A stretch of 64,000 nt of DNA from Sphingobium psychrophilum (GTDB lineage Bacteria > Pseudomonadota > Alphaproteobacteria > Sphingomonadales > Sphingomonadaceae). Shown here in pieces: positions 33,601 to 41,597 of this stretch (position 1 is its first letter; each line of letters opens with the position of its first letter). The stretch is from NCBI RefSeq assembly GCF_012927105.1, contig NZ_JABBFV010000020.1, positions 16,186 through 80,185 of the forward strand, in the 5' to 3' direction. The notes under the pieces are model-generated. The model searched no databases. It was not told where the DNA came from and saw nothing but the letters and a program-made list of their open reading frames with translations. A program made the translations under genes and the position numbers.

Positions 33601-34890
33601 CGTAGCCATCGGACGAACCAGCTGACGCCGCCCGTCTATCGCCCGCTCACCACCGATTGCCGGGGGGAGCGGCGCTTCCTCAGCACCATCATCTGCGGTC
33701 TGGAAGCGTTGGGCGCATTGACCAGGGGGCAACGCCAGACCGGATCGCAAAACCTGTTCGATCCTTCCGACAATCTGGAATCCGACTATGCCCACGATGC
33801 GCTCGTTCAATGGTTCCATCTCCTCTATGAGGGCAAACTCCGCAGCGTCTCGCTCGCTGATTTCCAGGAGATGACGGGCCTCGAGCTTTGCGACGAAGGC
33901 GGGGAACTTCTGGAACGTTTGCCGCCCATTCATCGCTGGCTCAACCGCATATTGGCACTGCGGATCGCAACGCAGAACAGCATATTCGAGGAGTTTCTGG
34001 GGTTGGTCGAGGACCGCGTCGAAGCTGCGCGCGCTGCCGGCACGCTTGACCTGGGCATTGAAACCATCCGCGCCGAGAAAGTGGTTCTGCTTTCCGACAG
34101 TCTGCTGCGCACCGATCCTGTAATCGGCGCCGAGACACGGCTTTTGCGTCTGGAACTGCACCGGCGGCCACCGATTACCAACTGGGCTGCGTTGCAGCTT
34201 ATTTGCAAGAACACGGACAATACTGCCTGGCTCCGCAATGCCCGGTCCGGCCGGGTCGCACTGCGCATGCCGACATGGCCGGGACAGGACGACGATGGCA
34301 AATGGATCGAACGCTGCTATCTCATTCGTCCCAGCGGTCAGCTACGCATGGATAGAGCGGCCCTAAAAGCCAGCCATTGGAGCGAGATCGAGCCCGATGC
34401 TTTCCAGGTCTTTTGGGAGCGGGAAGTGGCCGAAGCGATGAAAAATCTCATGGTCGAAACGATCACCATGGCAACCGGGCTGCTGCTGCCCATATGGCAT
34501 AAATTGCCGGAAGATGACGTGCGCGTCTGGCGGATCGACGATGGCGCTGGCGGTTCAATCCTGGGTCGCATCATCCATCCAGCAGCCGTGGAACGGATTC
34601 AAAGTGAATTCGGCCTCGATGGCGCGACAGCTCTTGGTCCCGACGAAATCATCGATGGTGCGCGTTCGGTGGGCGGAGTATCGATCCCAGGTCTTGGTCC
34701 GGCCAGACTTGCCCGGGTTCATGTCAACGACAGTGCACGCCTCGAAATACGAGACTATCGACCCGAGGATCGGACCTGGTTGAAGGCTTGCGGAGCGTTC
34801 AGTGAGGTCGTCGCCTTCAAGACCAGGATTTTCCTGCCTCCTGACCGTGCGGGCGACATCCTTGCCAGGATTATGGCAGAGCGGAGCTAG
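30610..34890 (+). CDS. Strawberry-notch/DarB-like fused methyltransferase-helicase
   Basis: 1426 residues. The N-terminal Rossmann methyltransferase has 'LEPSAGTGML' (Glu140) and the N6-adenine catalytic NPPF at 204-207. A superfamily-2 helicase of strawberry-notch type follows, with Walker A GTGVGKGRE (Lys495), DESH Walker B (Asp595-Glu596) and 'GFGRSHRTNQ' as the motif VI-like arginine region. Phage P1 DarB has the same architecture and protects incoming DNA from type I restriction. An antirestriction role during transfer is therefore inferred. GAGG five bases before ATG 30610 favours it over GTG 30604. It ends before a 15-bp palindrome and converges on mucR. Confidence 0.9.
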   Translation: MTLPQLALSQTHDAPARLFEVAQSLAHRLRNGGMVNRQSLKRMMAQAFGEDDAGGAWSMRDAYDALETAQVLHLADPQCALLAGTPADIFQRLRQFERGLPTQTYRSEKQVELQQFSTPLSLAWLAAMAARCRSDDILLEPSAGTGMLAVHGARAGARLLLNEHDPARADLLSRSLGEIVTRHDAEHIQDMLTTEQIPTLVLINPPFSRSVGRGIDRHAGARHLRGALASLAQSGRCVAIMPTSFSPEGSAALGYNLVAELVPPRIEIAISGSPYAKHGTGIDVRLLIFDKGWIGVPERHVARDIEAALDLVLAIPDRLDPLQPPPFLAPPAVGLLPSRPATNVARGNLFAHMSGQRLAPPSRVAAVAKDARPITYVVREAPLAPGETVGIYSAWRPARISIDAASGHPDVLVESIAMASVSLPVPRYQPLLQDRAAKALSEAQLETVIYAGEAHTRDLVGRFSSNLAGDRLIEDREGKAYRTGFFIADGTGVGKGREAAGIILDQWNRANRRAIWISMADLIEDARRDWTALGGLAIDIQPISNFPLGTSITMESGIIFLTYAALRSARHDTASRLQQLLDWTGEDFVGVIVFDESHAMAHAGGTETDFGKAQGSEQGLAGVRLQNALPRARILYMSATGAARPDNLSYAVRLGLWGPGTAFATRDMFMKAMEEGGIAALEVVCRDLKAMGLYTARALSFAGVEYEPLEHALTPDQISIYDAYADSWSIIHRGLHDVLAEIGIVDRMSGKTQNARARGSALSTFESAKLRFFSSLLVSMKMPSLINAIEQELASDNVVLVQLASTGEAMMDRRLSELSAQERATMDIEVSPKETLIDYLKNGFPVRQMRVFRADDGAMRAEPMVDAEGNPVLSRQAIAARDELIEELCALPAIPTALDALIAHFGTDQVAEITGRSRRIVPDINGRQKVERRSARANLFEVQAFQDGRKHIAAFSLAGSTGRSMHSDRNCASAHRRRAHFLLELGFRILSAVQGFGRSHRTNQLTPPVYRPLTTDCRGERRFLSTIICGLEALGALTRGQRQTGSQNLFDPSDNLESDYAHDALVQWFHLLYEGKLRSVSLADFQEMTGLELCDEGGELLERLPPIHRWLNRILALRIATQNSIFEEFLGLVEDRVEAARAAGTLDLGIETIRAEKVVLLSDSLLRTDPVIGAETRLLRLELHRRPPITNWAALQLICKNTDNTAWLRNARSGRVALRMPTWPGQDDDGKWIERCYLIRPSGQLRMDRAALKASHWSEIEPDAFQVFWEREVAEAMKNLMVETITMATGLLLPIWHKLPEDDVRVWRIDDGAGGSILGRIIHPAAVERIQSEFGLDGATALGPDEIIDGARSVGGVSIPGLGPARLARVHVNDSARLEIRDYRPEDRTWLKACGAFSEVVAFKTRIFLPPDRAGDILARIMAERS

Positions 34891-34947
34891 TCTTCGCCGC
34901 GGTGCGCCCCATCGCGCGACCGATGATGCTCGCAAGGTCAGCGGTCA

Positions 34948-34982
34948 GACGAGATATGGGTTGGATAAACCCATATCTCGTC
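34948..34982. repeat. Perfect 15-bp inverted repeat between convergent genes
   Basis: GACGAGATATGGGTT (34948-34962), loop GGATA, AACCCATATCTCGTC (34968-34982). It lies 58 bases after the methylase-helicase stop and 8 bases after the mucR stop. There is no T-tract on either strand, so it may terminate poorly; it could be a bidirectional processing hairpin or a protein-binding palindrome. Confidence 0.8.
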
Positions 34983-34990
34983 GGTGACCA

Positions 34991-35872
34991 TTATTCCGTA
35001 GATGTCGGTGCTGGAACAGGCGCTTTCTTCTGCTTTACACCGGATACCCGCCGCCCTGCACCTTTCGGCTTCGTGGATGCCGCAGCTGTTGGCGTTGCGG
35101 TCTTTCCAACTGTCCTTTTCCCGTTGGCTGGCTTGGCAGGTTTGGCCTTTGCGGGCTCTGCTACTGCGGGTTCCAAAGGCTCCTTCACGGATGCTGTCGG
35201 GGCCTTCGCAGTTCGCGGTGCGGTTTGTACGCCCAGCTTCTTCCTGGCAGGCTTTATTGCCGCGGCCTCCGCTTTTGCGGGTACAGTCGCAGGTTCAGGC
35301 TTTGGTTCGGACGATACGATTTCTGCTTGAACGCTGGGTTTGGCAGCGGCCGACTTGCCACGGCCGCGCTTGGGGTTTGCCTCAGTTGTACTTACCGGCG
35401 CGACTTCGACAACTGGTGCCGTCTCTACAACGGGTGATGCTTCCACCACCGGAGCTGCATCCTGTGCTTTCGCGCCAACCCGCCGTCCAAGGCCGAGCTT
35501 TTCCGCGACGGCGCGCCGCTGTTCCGAATAGGCAGGCGCGACCATGGGATAATCCTTGGGAAGATTATAGCGCTCGCGATATTCGGCGGGTGTCAGCCCG
35601 TTGACTGCCAGATGCCGCTTGAGGGTCTTGTACGGTTTTCCATCAAGCATGCTGATGATGTGTTCGCGTGAGCCAAGGCTCTTGCGGATCGATACAGCAG
35701 GAACATGCTCGGGTGCCGCTGGCACTTCCACGTCGGCCTTCCGTTCGAGCGCGCCGCGGGTCGCTTCGATGATGCCGGCGATGTCGCCCGCCGGAACCTG
35801 ATTGTTGGAGAAATAGGCGCTCAGTAACTGCACCGTCATTGCGGTGAAATCAGGCTGCTCGGTATCGGCCAC
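34991..35872 (-). CDS. MucR/Ros-family regulator with long Ala/Lys/Pro tail
   Basis: 293 residues; typical MucR proteins have about 140-150. The family core (residues 1-133) has 'TVQLLSAYFSNNQVP' for oligomerisation and 'YKTLKRHLAVNGLTPAEYRERYNLPKDYPMVAPAY' for DNA contact. The zinc ligands are partly lost: Ser74 stands where the first Cys is expected, and Asn91 lies near a usual His. Residues 134-293 are a low-complexity tail rich in Ala, Lys, Pro and Val, like histone H1 tails. MucR proteins bind AT-rich DNA and silence horizontally acquired genes. The start is GTG at 35872 with AGGAG upstream. Confidence 0.9.
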   Translation of the reverse strand: MADTEQPDFTAMTVQLLSAYFSNNQVPAGDIAGIIEATRGALERKADVEVPAAPEHVPAVSIRKSLGSREHIISMLDGKPYKTLKRHLAVNGLTPAEYRERYNLPKDYPMVAPAYSEQRRAVAEKLGLGRRVGAKAQDAAPVVEASPVVETAPVVEVAPVSTTEANPKRGRGKSAAAKPSVQAEIVSSEPKPEPATVPAKAEAAAIKPARKKLGVQTAPRTAKAPTASVKEPLEPAVAEPAKAKPAKPANGKRTVGKTATPTAAASTKPKGAGRRVSGVKQKKAPVPAPTSTE

Positions 35873-36059
35873 GAAAGGACTCCTGGTTGAGAAACGAATG
35901 GAGGATGCCGGTTATCGCCGGACTGGAACTGCGCTGTAGCTAAGCGGGAATCTGCAGCTCATGCAAGACGGGAATGAGTGACGGTCATACGGTCCGGTAA
36001 AGGGGAGGGGGTGAGGATGGAGAGACCGACTGGAGTCCAGTAACTACGAAAGGCATGTC

Positions 36060-36545
36060 ATGGCCGACCGTGTGTCCGCGCATATCATGATAGGCGGTGT
36101 GCTCTCCCGCGCGCAATATTCCGTTCTCGTTCAGGCGATCGGCAACGACAATGCGGCTGTCGATTGGGACGGAACGCCCTTCGATCCCGCCAATATTCCC
36201 GCAAATAACCCTCTCACCTTGATGGATCACGAAGTGGCCAATGGATGCTTCGGGAGAATCGAATCATGCTGTCGACGTCTTGGCCTTCCCTACGTCCGAT
36301 GGTCAGGCGGATATGCGGGAAGCTTCCCCTCTGTCCGCGTCATTTACAAGGGCCATGGCGAACCACGACACTATCTGACGACCGAAGATGACCAGCAGAT
36401 CTTCTCGATCGAACGCATTCGAGAACTGGGAAGCATCGCGGCAATCGAAAATGACTATCAGCTTGCACGCCAGAACCCGCCGCCGCTGGTGCTCATCGAT
36501 GAAGAACAGATCGATGAAGCAATGATGGAGCCGGTCCATGGCTGA
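36060..36545 (+). CDS. Hypothetical element protein
   Basis: 161 residues, soluble, no known domain recognised. Opens 'MADRVSAHIMIGGVLSRAQY' with an alpha/beta pattern, three clustered Cys ('GRIESCCRRLGLPYVRWSGGYAG') and an acidic C-terminal third. A GA-rich leader block (35999-36024) lies upstream, as for other first genes on this element. Its end overlaps the next gene by eight bases (36538), so the two are co-translated. Confidence 0.7.
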   Translation: MADRVSAHIMIGGVLSRAQYSVLVQAIGNDNAAVDWDGTPFDPANIPANNPLTLMDHEVANGCFGRIESCCRRLGLPYVRWSGGYAGSFPSVRVIYKGHGEPRHYLTTEDDQQIFSIERIRELGSIAAIENDYQLARQNPPPLVLIDEEQIDEAMMEPVHG

Positions 36546-37200
36546 CCATTATGTTCAAGCTTCCTTTGCGTTCACCTGCACGGCCCGTGAAAGCGCGCTG
36601 ATCGAGGAGGCGTGGCAGCACGCGTCCGATCTATTGGGTGATTTTGCCCCGGGGGAACCGAGCGCTGAATTCCTCGCCGCCTTCATGCCGACCGATCTCG
36701 CTAATCCGTTCAACGGCTTGCTTGAAATCTTCGATGATCCGGACTTCCCGCATTTCGGGGCTGAGATCGAGATTGCGGGAGCAGCCGAGTGCATTGTCGC
36801 CATTTATGGCACGACCGACTTCCAGCCTGGTCCGATTGCAGAACTCATCCGACGCTGTTGCCAGGAGAGCTTGCAAACCGCGCCTGTCGGGTTCGACTGG
36901 AGCTATGGCTGTTCGCGCCCACGTCGCGACGCCTTTGGCGGAGGATGGTGCGCGATATTTGCCGATCATGTCGAATTTGCCAGCACCCAGGAGGAACTGG
37001 CGCGTCGGTTGGGCCGATCTGCAGTGACGCCACCGGTGGAACCGCCTGATCCATGGATCGACTATCCACAATATCCCTCGGCCGATTGGCAGACCGAAGT
37101 CGCCAACGGCGACACGCGTCTTGGCTATCTCGACTGGGCTCTTGCCCGAACTGAGGCCGACCACAGCGTGCCTCCTTCAAAGGAAGTGCCGTCGGCCTGA
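36538..37200 (+). CDS. Hypothetical element protein
   Basis: 220 residues. N-terminal half 'FTCTARESALIEEAWQHASDL' and 'FNGLLEIFDDPDFPHFGAEIEI' suggest an alpha/beta fold with an acidic face; a middle part has 'WSYGCSRPRRDAFGGGWCAIF'. The C-terminal region is Pro/Trp rich. No catalytic motif was recognised. It overlaps the previous gene and is 44 bases before the next co-directional gene, so it is in an operon of uncharacterised element genes. Confidence 0.7.
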   Translation: MADHYVQASFAFTCTARESALIEEAWQHASDLLGDFAPGEPSAEFLAAFMPTDLANPFNGLLEIFDDPDFPHFGAEIEIAGAAECIVAIYGTTDFQPGPIAELIRRCCQESLQTAPVGFDWSYGCSRPRRDAFGGGWCAIFADHVEFASTQEELARRLGRSAVTPPVEPPDPWIDYPQYPSADWQTEVANGDTRLGYLDWALARTEADHSVPPSKEVPSA

Positions 37201-37244
37201 CGCACCCGCCCCTCCAAATCTGATCGAGCCATAAGGATGACATC

Positions 37245-37943
37245 ATGACCGACGCTAACGCGCCGGGCGCGTCCGCGCGCCTGTATAGCCAGACCGACCA
37301 TGACGAACGCGGCAATTTCCATTATGAAGGCGACCTATACAGCGCTGGCGAAGCGTTGCCATCGCTCGCCTCCCGGATTGAACGCCATCTCGCCCAGCAT
37401 TTTACCGGCACCAGCTTTGCGATCCGCACCGAGACATTTGCGGGCGGACGCAAGGTCATCGCGGAAATCCTCGATACACCTGACGACCTCACCCGCCGTG
37501 AAGCGCAGGACGCTTTTATTGGCGAGGTGCGCGATCAGATGGAACGGTTCGGCTTTACGCGGACCAATCCCGTGCAGGATTTCTGGTCATGCAGTTTCTA
37601 CAGCGAAGCGCGCATCGGCCAGGCCTATTGGGCGGCATTGGCAAAACGTCAGGGTATCCGCAATCCCGTCGATACGGTCCTATCATTAGCGGCGTTCAAG
37701 AAGCGCGTAAAAGCAGGTGATCGGCTGAAGCTTCTGGACGCACCGTCTGGTCATCGACTGCTTGGTACGACCCGCGACATCACCAAAGTGCGCTCGGGCG
37801 ACCTGATCCTCGAAGGTCGTTCCTACCTGTCCTTTCCCAGGGCCTCTGCCTTCGCCTGCGACGGCCGTCTGATCCGGATCGCCATCGGCTCGCAATATGG
37901 TCCTGACGATCATCTTCTCTACGAATGGCTAAGGGCTTCCTGA
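37245..37943 (+). CDS. Hypothetical element protein
   Basis: 232 residues starting MTDANAPGASARLYSQTDHD, after AAGGATGACATC. The N-terminal 110 residues are mixed alpha/beta ('LPSLASRIERHLAQHFTGTSF', 'DAFIGEVRDQMERFGFTRTN'). The C-terminal part (about 145-232) has 'VKAGDRLKLLDAPSGHRLLG' and 'KVRSGDLILEGRSYLSFPRAS', a small beta-barrel-like pattern. No family assigned. It follows two other hypothetical genes and precedes an N6-methylase gene, all on the plus strand. Confidence 0.7.
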   Translation: MTDANAPGASARLYSQTDHDERGNFHYEGDLYSAGEALPSLASRIERHLAQHFTGTSFAIRTETFAGGRKVIAEILDTPDDLTRREAQDAFIGEVRDQMERFGFTRTNPVQDFWSCSFYSEARIGQAYWAALAKRQGIRNPVDTVLSLAAFKKRVKAGDRLKLLDAPSGHRLLGTTRDITKVRSGDLILEGRSYLSFPRASAFACDGRLIRIAIGSQYGPDDHLLYEWLRAS

Positions 37944-38060
37944 GCGCCATTTCCTCTCCGCCGAAACGCCGGTCGGACGCAAACAGGGCTTGAGAAGAAA
38001 GCCCGTCGCTGTTCGGCCTTTCGGCGCCGTTCCATCTCATCGTCAATTGCGGAGGCATTC

Positions 38061-38879
38061 ATGCACAAGCCGCATGTCAAAGCCATGGCGGCGCTCTTGC
38101 GCCGTAGCCAGCCGCGCTATGACCTCTATACCGTCTTTGGTGACTGTATGGAGGCGATCGCGATCGCCATGGCGAACAGTATCGACCTGCGCGCTCGCGC
38201 ACCGCGCGAGGCTCGTTATCTGGATATTGTCGGGCGCTACCCGCGCGAAATCCTCGAATTGTTCCCGCAACTTCTCGCCGAACTGGTCCGGGCTCTCGAG
38301 GCCGGGCCTGGCGACGTGCTCGGCAGCCTGTTCCACGAGCTTGACCTTCACAGCAAGGCGCGCGGGCAATATTTCACACCCTATGCGCTCAGCCGCTGCA
38401 TGGCGCAGGCCACTCTGGGGAGTCGCGAAAATGTGGAAGCGATGATCGCGCAGCACGGCTTCGTGACCGCCATGGAGCCCGCATGCGGCGCTGGATCTAT
38501 GGTGATCGCGCTTGCCGAGGCCATGCGCGATATCGGGCATAACTATCAGCGGCACCTTCATGTGACGGCGATCGATATCGATCCGCGTGCGATCCACATG
38601 GCCTATGTTCAACTCTCATTGCTTCATATTCCAGCACATCTCATGGTCGGAAACTCCCTATCAGGCGAGATGCAGGACAATTGGTTCACCCCGGCGCATA
38701 TATTGGGGGGATGGACCGCTCGGCTCTCCCTTCGCCAACGTCATGAACCCGTGGCTGAGACCGCCCAACGCGCGACCACCGTCACCGCCGCGACATCACC
38801 ATCGCAAGGCGCCGTTCCGCCATCGCACGAACCAGGGGCATCGCAGCGATCGATGCCGCGACAGTTGAGCCTCTTCTGA
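38061..38879 (+). CDS. HsdM-like N-6 DNA methylase, lacks NPPY, C-terminal clamp motif
   Basis: 272 residues. 'GQYFTPYALSRCMA' (102-115) and the SAM-binding 'MEPACGAGSM' (138-147) are typical of type I restriction M subunits and plasmid orphan methylases; an acidic 'IDIDPRAIHMAY' follows. Where the catalytic (N/D)PPY/F should come, the chain reads VGNSLSGEM and no NPPY is present, so methylation may be lost or use another motif. The last five residues, QLSLF (268-272), are the consensus beta-sliding-clamp pentapeptide. No HsdS or HsdR is near, so it is not a standard restriction system. Confidence 0.85.
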   Translation: MHKPHVKAMAALLRRSQPRYDLYTVFGDCMEAIAIAMANSIDLRARAPREARYLDIVGRYPREILELFPQLLAELVRALEAGPGDVLGSLFHELDLHSKARGQYFTPYALSRCMAQATLGSRENVEAMIAQHGFVTAMEPACGAGSMVIALAEAMRDIGHNYQRHLHVTAIDIDPRAIHMAYVQLSLLHIPAHLMVGNSLSGEMQDNWFTPAHILGGWTARLSLRQRHEPVAETAQRATTVTAATSPSQGAVPPSHEPGASQRSMPRQLSLF

Positions 38880-38911
38880 CATTCTCGCGCCTCACATCAT
38901 AGGAGATTGGC

Positions 38912-39253
38912 ATGTCCCGACATGTCCATATCGACGCTCTGGGCCGGATTCCGTCTGGCACGGCAATCATAACATTGGCCATTTGCGGACCGCGCGGCGG
39001 CATGCGCGCCGTCGAGGATATTTCGATCGATGAAGCCGAGAAAATGGTGACGCAGCTTCAGGCTGCGGTCGCTCACGTTCGAGCCGGGGCCGCCATCGCT
39101 CCAGTCGATCGCTACATGCAGGACGTCATCGACCGGCTCGCCGATCCGGGACTCGCGCTCGATCCTTCTTTTCGTTCATGGTGCGCCGGCAATCATGGCC
39201 TGCTCAGTCCACGGCAGGCGGCTGAACGCTGGTGCTGCTGGCATGTTGCCTGA
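38912..39253 (+). CDS. Hypothetical element protein
   Basis: 113 residues, preceded by AGGAG 7 bases before the ATG. The first part 'HVHIDALGRIPSGTAIITLAICGP' is beta-rich; a helical part with 'DEAEKMVTQLQAAVAHVRAG' follows, and the C-terminus is Cys/Trp rich (ERWCCWHVA). No family recognised. It directly follows the methylase gene (32 bases) and may share its transcript. Confidence 0.6.
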   Translation: MSRHVHIDALGRIPSGTAIITLAICGPRGGMRAVEDISIDEAEKMVTQLQAAVAHVRAGAAIAPVDRYMQDVIDRLADPGLALDPSFRSWCAGNHGLLSPRQAAERWCCWHVA

Positions 39254-39304
39254 CCGATCCTGGCGGTCGAGATCATGGTCGGTTTCCCGTGCCTATGTGA
39301 CGGG

Positions 39305-39832
39305 TCAATACAGGATGACGCCCGTCCCAGGAATGATCTGATCGAAAAAATCGAAATCGCGCCGGTTGCCGGTCAGCAGGTCACAGCCGGTCGCCGCAGC
39401 CTGCAGAAACAGCAGCGCATCGTTGAGCAGGGCGATCGAATGGGGTTGGCCGCAAAGCCGTGTGACCATGCCTGCCAGCATACCGGCCTCTCCGAACATG
39501 CGGGAGGAGGGCGCGCTGAGGCGATGCTCCGGGATATCGTCGATGGTCCGTCCCAGCGTCTTGAGGACCGACGCCGTGCGCTTGTCGGCAGGATCGAGCG
39601 CGCCCATCAAATGGGTCATTTCGGCAAGCGCCACGCAGGAATGATTGACGATCCGGTTTTCCAGCAAACAGTCTACTTCAACCGGTGTCTTACCCTGAAG
39701 CACGTCAATATAGACGCACGTGTCGAGCAGAAGTTCGCGGCCTATGACAGCGGCCTTGTGAACCAGCGGCAATTCCTTTTCGGGCCGTCGCGACAGCCTG
39801 GCGCCAGATCGCTGCGGCCTGATCCTGCGCAA
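39305..39832 (-). CDS. PIN-domain (VapC-like) toxin of a type II toxin-antitoxin system
   Basis: About 175 residues from a TTG start at 39832 (AAGG five bases upstream; no ATG or GTG is available close by). The PIN fold is seen in 'ELLLDTCVYIDVLQGK' (first Asp), 'CVALAEMTHLMGAL' (Glu) and the C-terminal 'LLNDALLFLQAAATGCDLLTGNRRDFDFF' (Asp residues). These chelate Mg2+ for RNA cleavage in VapC toxins. The gene starts 13 bases after the antitoxin stop on the same strand, the normal antitoxin-toxin order. Exact start not certain. Confidence 0.85.
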   Translation of the reverse strand: MRRIRPQRSGARLSRRPEKELPLVHKAAVIGRELLLDTCVYIDVLQGKTPVEVDCLLENRIVNHSCVALAEMTHLMGALDPADKRTASVLKTLGRTIDDIPEHRLSAPSSRMFGEAGMLAGMVTRLCGQPHSIALLNDALLFLQAAATGCDLLTGNRRDFDFFDQIIPGTGVILY

Positions 39833-39845
39833 GGAGGCCTTACGA

Positions 39846-40118
39846 TCAAATCCCAAGCGCAATATCCGCAGGGATCGTGCCCTTTCGGCGCACAAGCCTG
39901 GCTCCAAAATCATCTTCGAGCGCCACTTTTGCGAGCGCATATTCGACGAGATCTGTGGTCGAGGCGATGCCGCTGCGCATCTTGGCGCGATCGATGAGTT
40001 CGCGTGGCACGCGGGCGCCGACCGCGCTGTTCGTGCCCGACAGCAAACCCGCCGCCTTGGCAGCGGCCACGACCGCTCCATGTCGCTGGGACAGATGATC
40101 CTCGTGCTTCGTCGCCAT
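39846..40118 (-). CDS. Antitoxin partner of the PIN toxin
   Basis: 90 residues starting MATKHEDHLSQRHGAVVAAA. The central 'NSAVGARVPRELIDRAKMRSGIASTTDLVEYALAKVALEDDF' has the beta-helix-helix pattern of ribbon-helix-helix antitoxins, followed by a basic toxin-binding tail. It would neutralise the PIN toxin and repress the operon. AGGAGG precedes the start on the minus strand. It stabilises the element by addiction, in contrast with the dead pair at 29386. Confidence 0.82.
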   Translation of the reverse strand: MATKHEDHLSQRHGAVVAAAKAAGLLSGTNSAVGARVPRELIDRAKMRSGIASTTDLVEYALAKVALEDDFGARLVRRKGTIPADIALGI

Positions 40119-40307
40119 CACGGCCTCCTTTCGTTGAACATATACGCCAATTTGTAAAACATACAAGTCGCCGTCGTACCTGCCGCCGCCGGTCGGGGTC
40201 TCGTGAAACCGATATCGCGGCACGCGAAGGGAAGGGGAGGTGAGGGGCGGGGATGTGACAGGGGCGGTGAAGCGCCTGTCGCTCTGCATCTCAAGGAGAC
40301 GATTTCC

Positions 40308-41504
40308 ATGGCGACCCTTGCCCCCATGAACGAAAGCCCCCGCGTCACGGCGCCCTATCGGATCGATGTCTCGCGCGGACGCATGAGCAGCCGCGTATCG
40401 TCCGAGTGGTTCTCCCGTCCCGACGATGAGAAATATCTCTCGCTGACCAGTCTCTATGATGCCGTGCGCGGCCGCGCGGACCGTGCGACCACGCGAATCG
40501 TTGAAAGCCGGTCGATCCGGGTCGAGGCGAAAAGCGACAATCCAGAGCGACTGATGCTGGTGGCGCCTGGCGATGATCGACCGCTTGCCCCCACCAACTG
40601 GTCTTTCGGCCAGGTAGCAAGTCTCGTCGGTGCCCCGGCCTCTTATCTGCGCCAGCTTCCTGCCGCGCTTGCCGGCATCAACCTGCAGCATGGGTTGATC
40701 AACCACCGTGGCGAGCAGGTCAAACTGCTCCAGACCGAGAATGGTCGCACCGAATTGCGGGCGGCGACCGGGTCGGAATATGGCAGGATCTTCGACTGGG
40801 AACTGGTCCAGGCGGTGATGGCCTTTGCCGGCGATGGCGTCGGCGACACGCGCTGGAAGGTGCCTGGAACCATCGACTGGGGCAGCATGACCTACAACCC
40901 GCATGTCGATATCACCAGGGAGACGACCACGCTCTACGCATCGGACCGGGACATTTTCCTGTTCCTCGTGGACGACACGCACCCTATCGAGGCTGGCAAG
41001 CTCCCAAATGGCGATCCCGACCTTTATTTTCCAGGGTTCTACGCCTGGAACAGTGAGGTCGGCTCTAAAACACTCGGGATCGCGACTTTCTATCTGCGCG
41101 GCGTGTGTGCCAACCGCTGTCTGTGGGGTGTCGAGGATTTCGAGGAGGTCAATATCCGCCACTCGAAATTCGCCGGCGCCCGTTTTGCCCATCAGGCCGC
41201 GCCCGCGCTCGAGCATTTCGCAAACTCCTCGCCGTCGCATTTCATCTCCGGCATCAAGGCCGCTCGCGAGCGGATCGTCGCGCGCAAGGAGGAAGAGCGC
41301 GAACCCTTCCTGCGCAAACGCGGCTTTTCCAAGGCCGAGACCGCAAAGATCATCCAGACCGTGCTGGCCGAGGAAGGCCGTCCACCGGAATCCATCTATG
41401 ATTTCGTCCAGGGTATAACGGCGCTGGCCCGATCGAAGCCGCATCAGGACAGCCGCCTCGACCTGGAAAACAAGGCCAGAAAGCTGCTCGAACAGGCGCT
41501 TTGA
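40308..41504 (+). CDS. DUF932 domain-containing protein
   Basis: 398 residues; start chosen at 40308 after AAGGAGA. DUF932 is visible through 'NWSFGQVASLVGAPASYLRQLPAALAGINLQHGL' and 'GIATFYLRGVCANRCLWGVEDFEEVNIRHSKFA'. These phage/plasmid proteins are widespread and of unknown function, sometimes called YfjQ-like. Upstream (40226-40255) is a long GA-rich block. It is divergent from the toxin-antitoxin pair and leads a group of small plus-strand genes. Confidence 0.88.
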   Translation: MATLAPMNESPRVTAPYRIDVSRGRMSSRVSSEWFSRPDDEKYLSLTSLYDAVRGRADRATTRIVESRSIRVEAKSDNPERLMLVAPGDDRPLAPTNWSFGQVASLVGAPASYLRQLPAALAGINLQHGLINHRGEQVKLLQTENGRTELRAATGSEYGRIFDWELVQAVMAFAGDGVGDTRWKVPGTIDWGSMTYNPHVDITRETTTLYASDRDIFLFLVDDTHPIEAGKLPNGDPDLYFPGFYAWNSEVGSKTLGIATFYLRGVCANRCLWGVEDFEEVNIRHSKFAGARFAHQAAPALEHFANSSPSHFISGIKAARERIVARKEEEREPFLRKRGFSKAETAKIIQTVLAEEGRPPESIYDFVQGITALARSKPHQDSRLDLENKARKLLEQAL

Positions 41505-41597
41505 GGCCCGGCGCCGCCGCTCTCATGCCTTCTCCACCTTCTTCCTCGCCATCCCGGTCAAGCGCCGGGGTGGCCATTGTCATGAAAGGATGCCGCC

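Noticed and set aside
33052..34161. 369-codon minus-strand open frame
   Set aside because: Lies wholly opposite the methylase-helicase gene, whose frame has conserved motifs on both sides of it.
38061..38879. Type I restriction-modification system
   Set aside because: Only an M-like protein without NPPY is present; no HsdS or HsdR homologue nearby.
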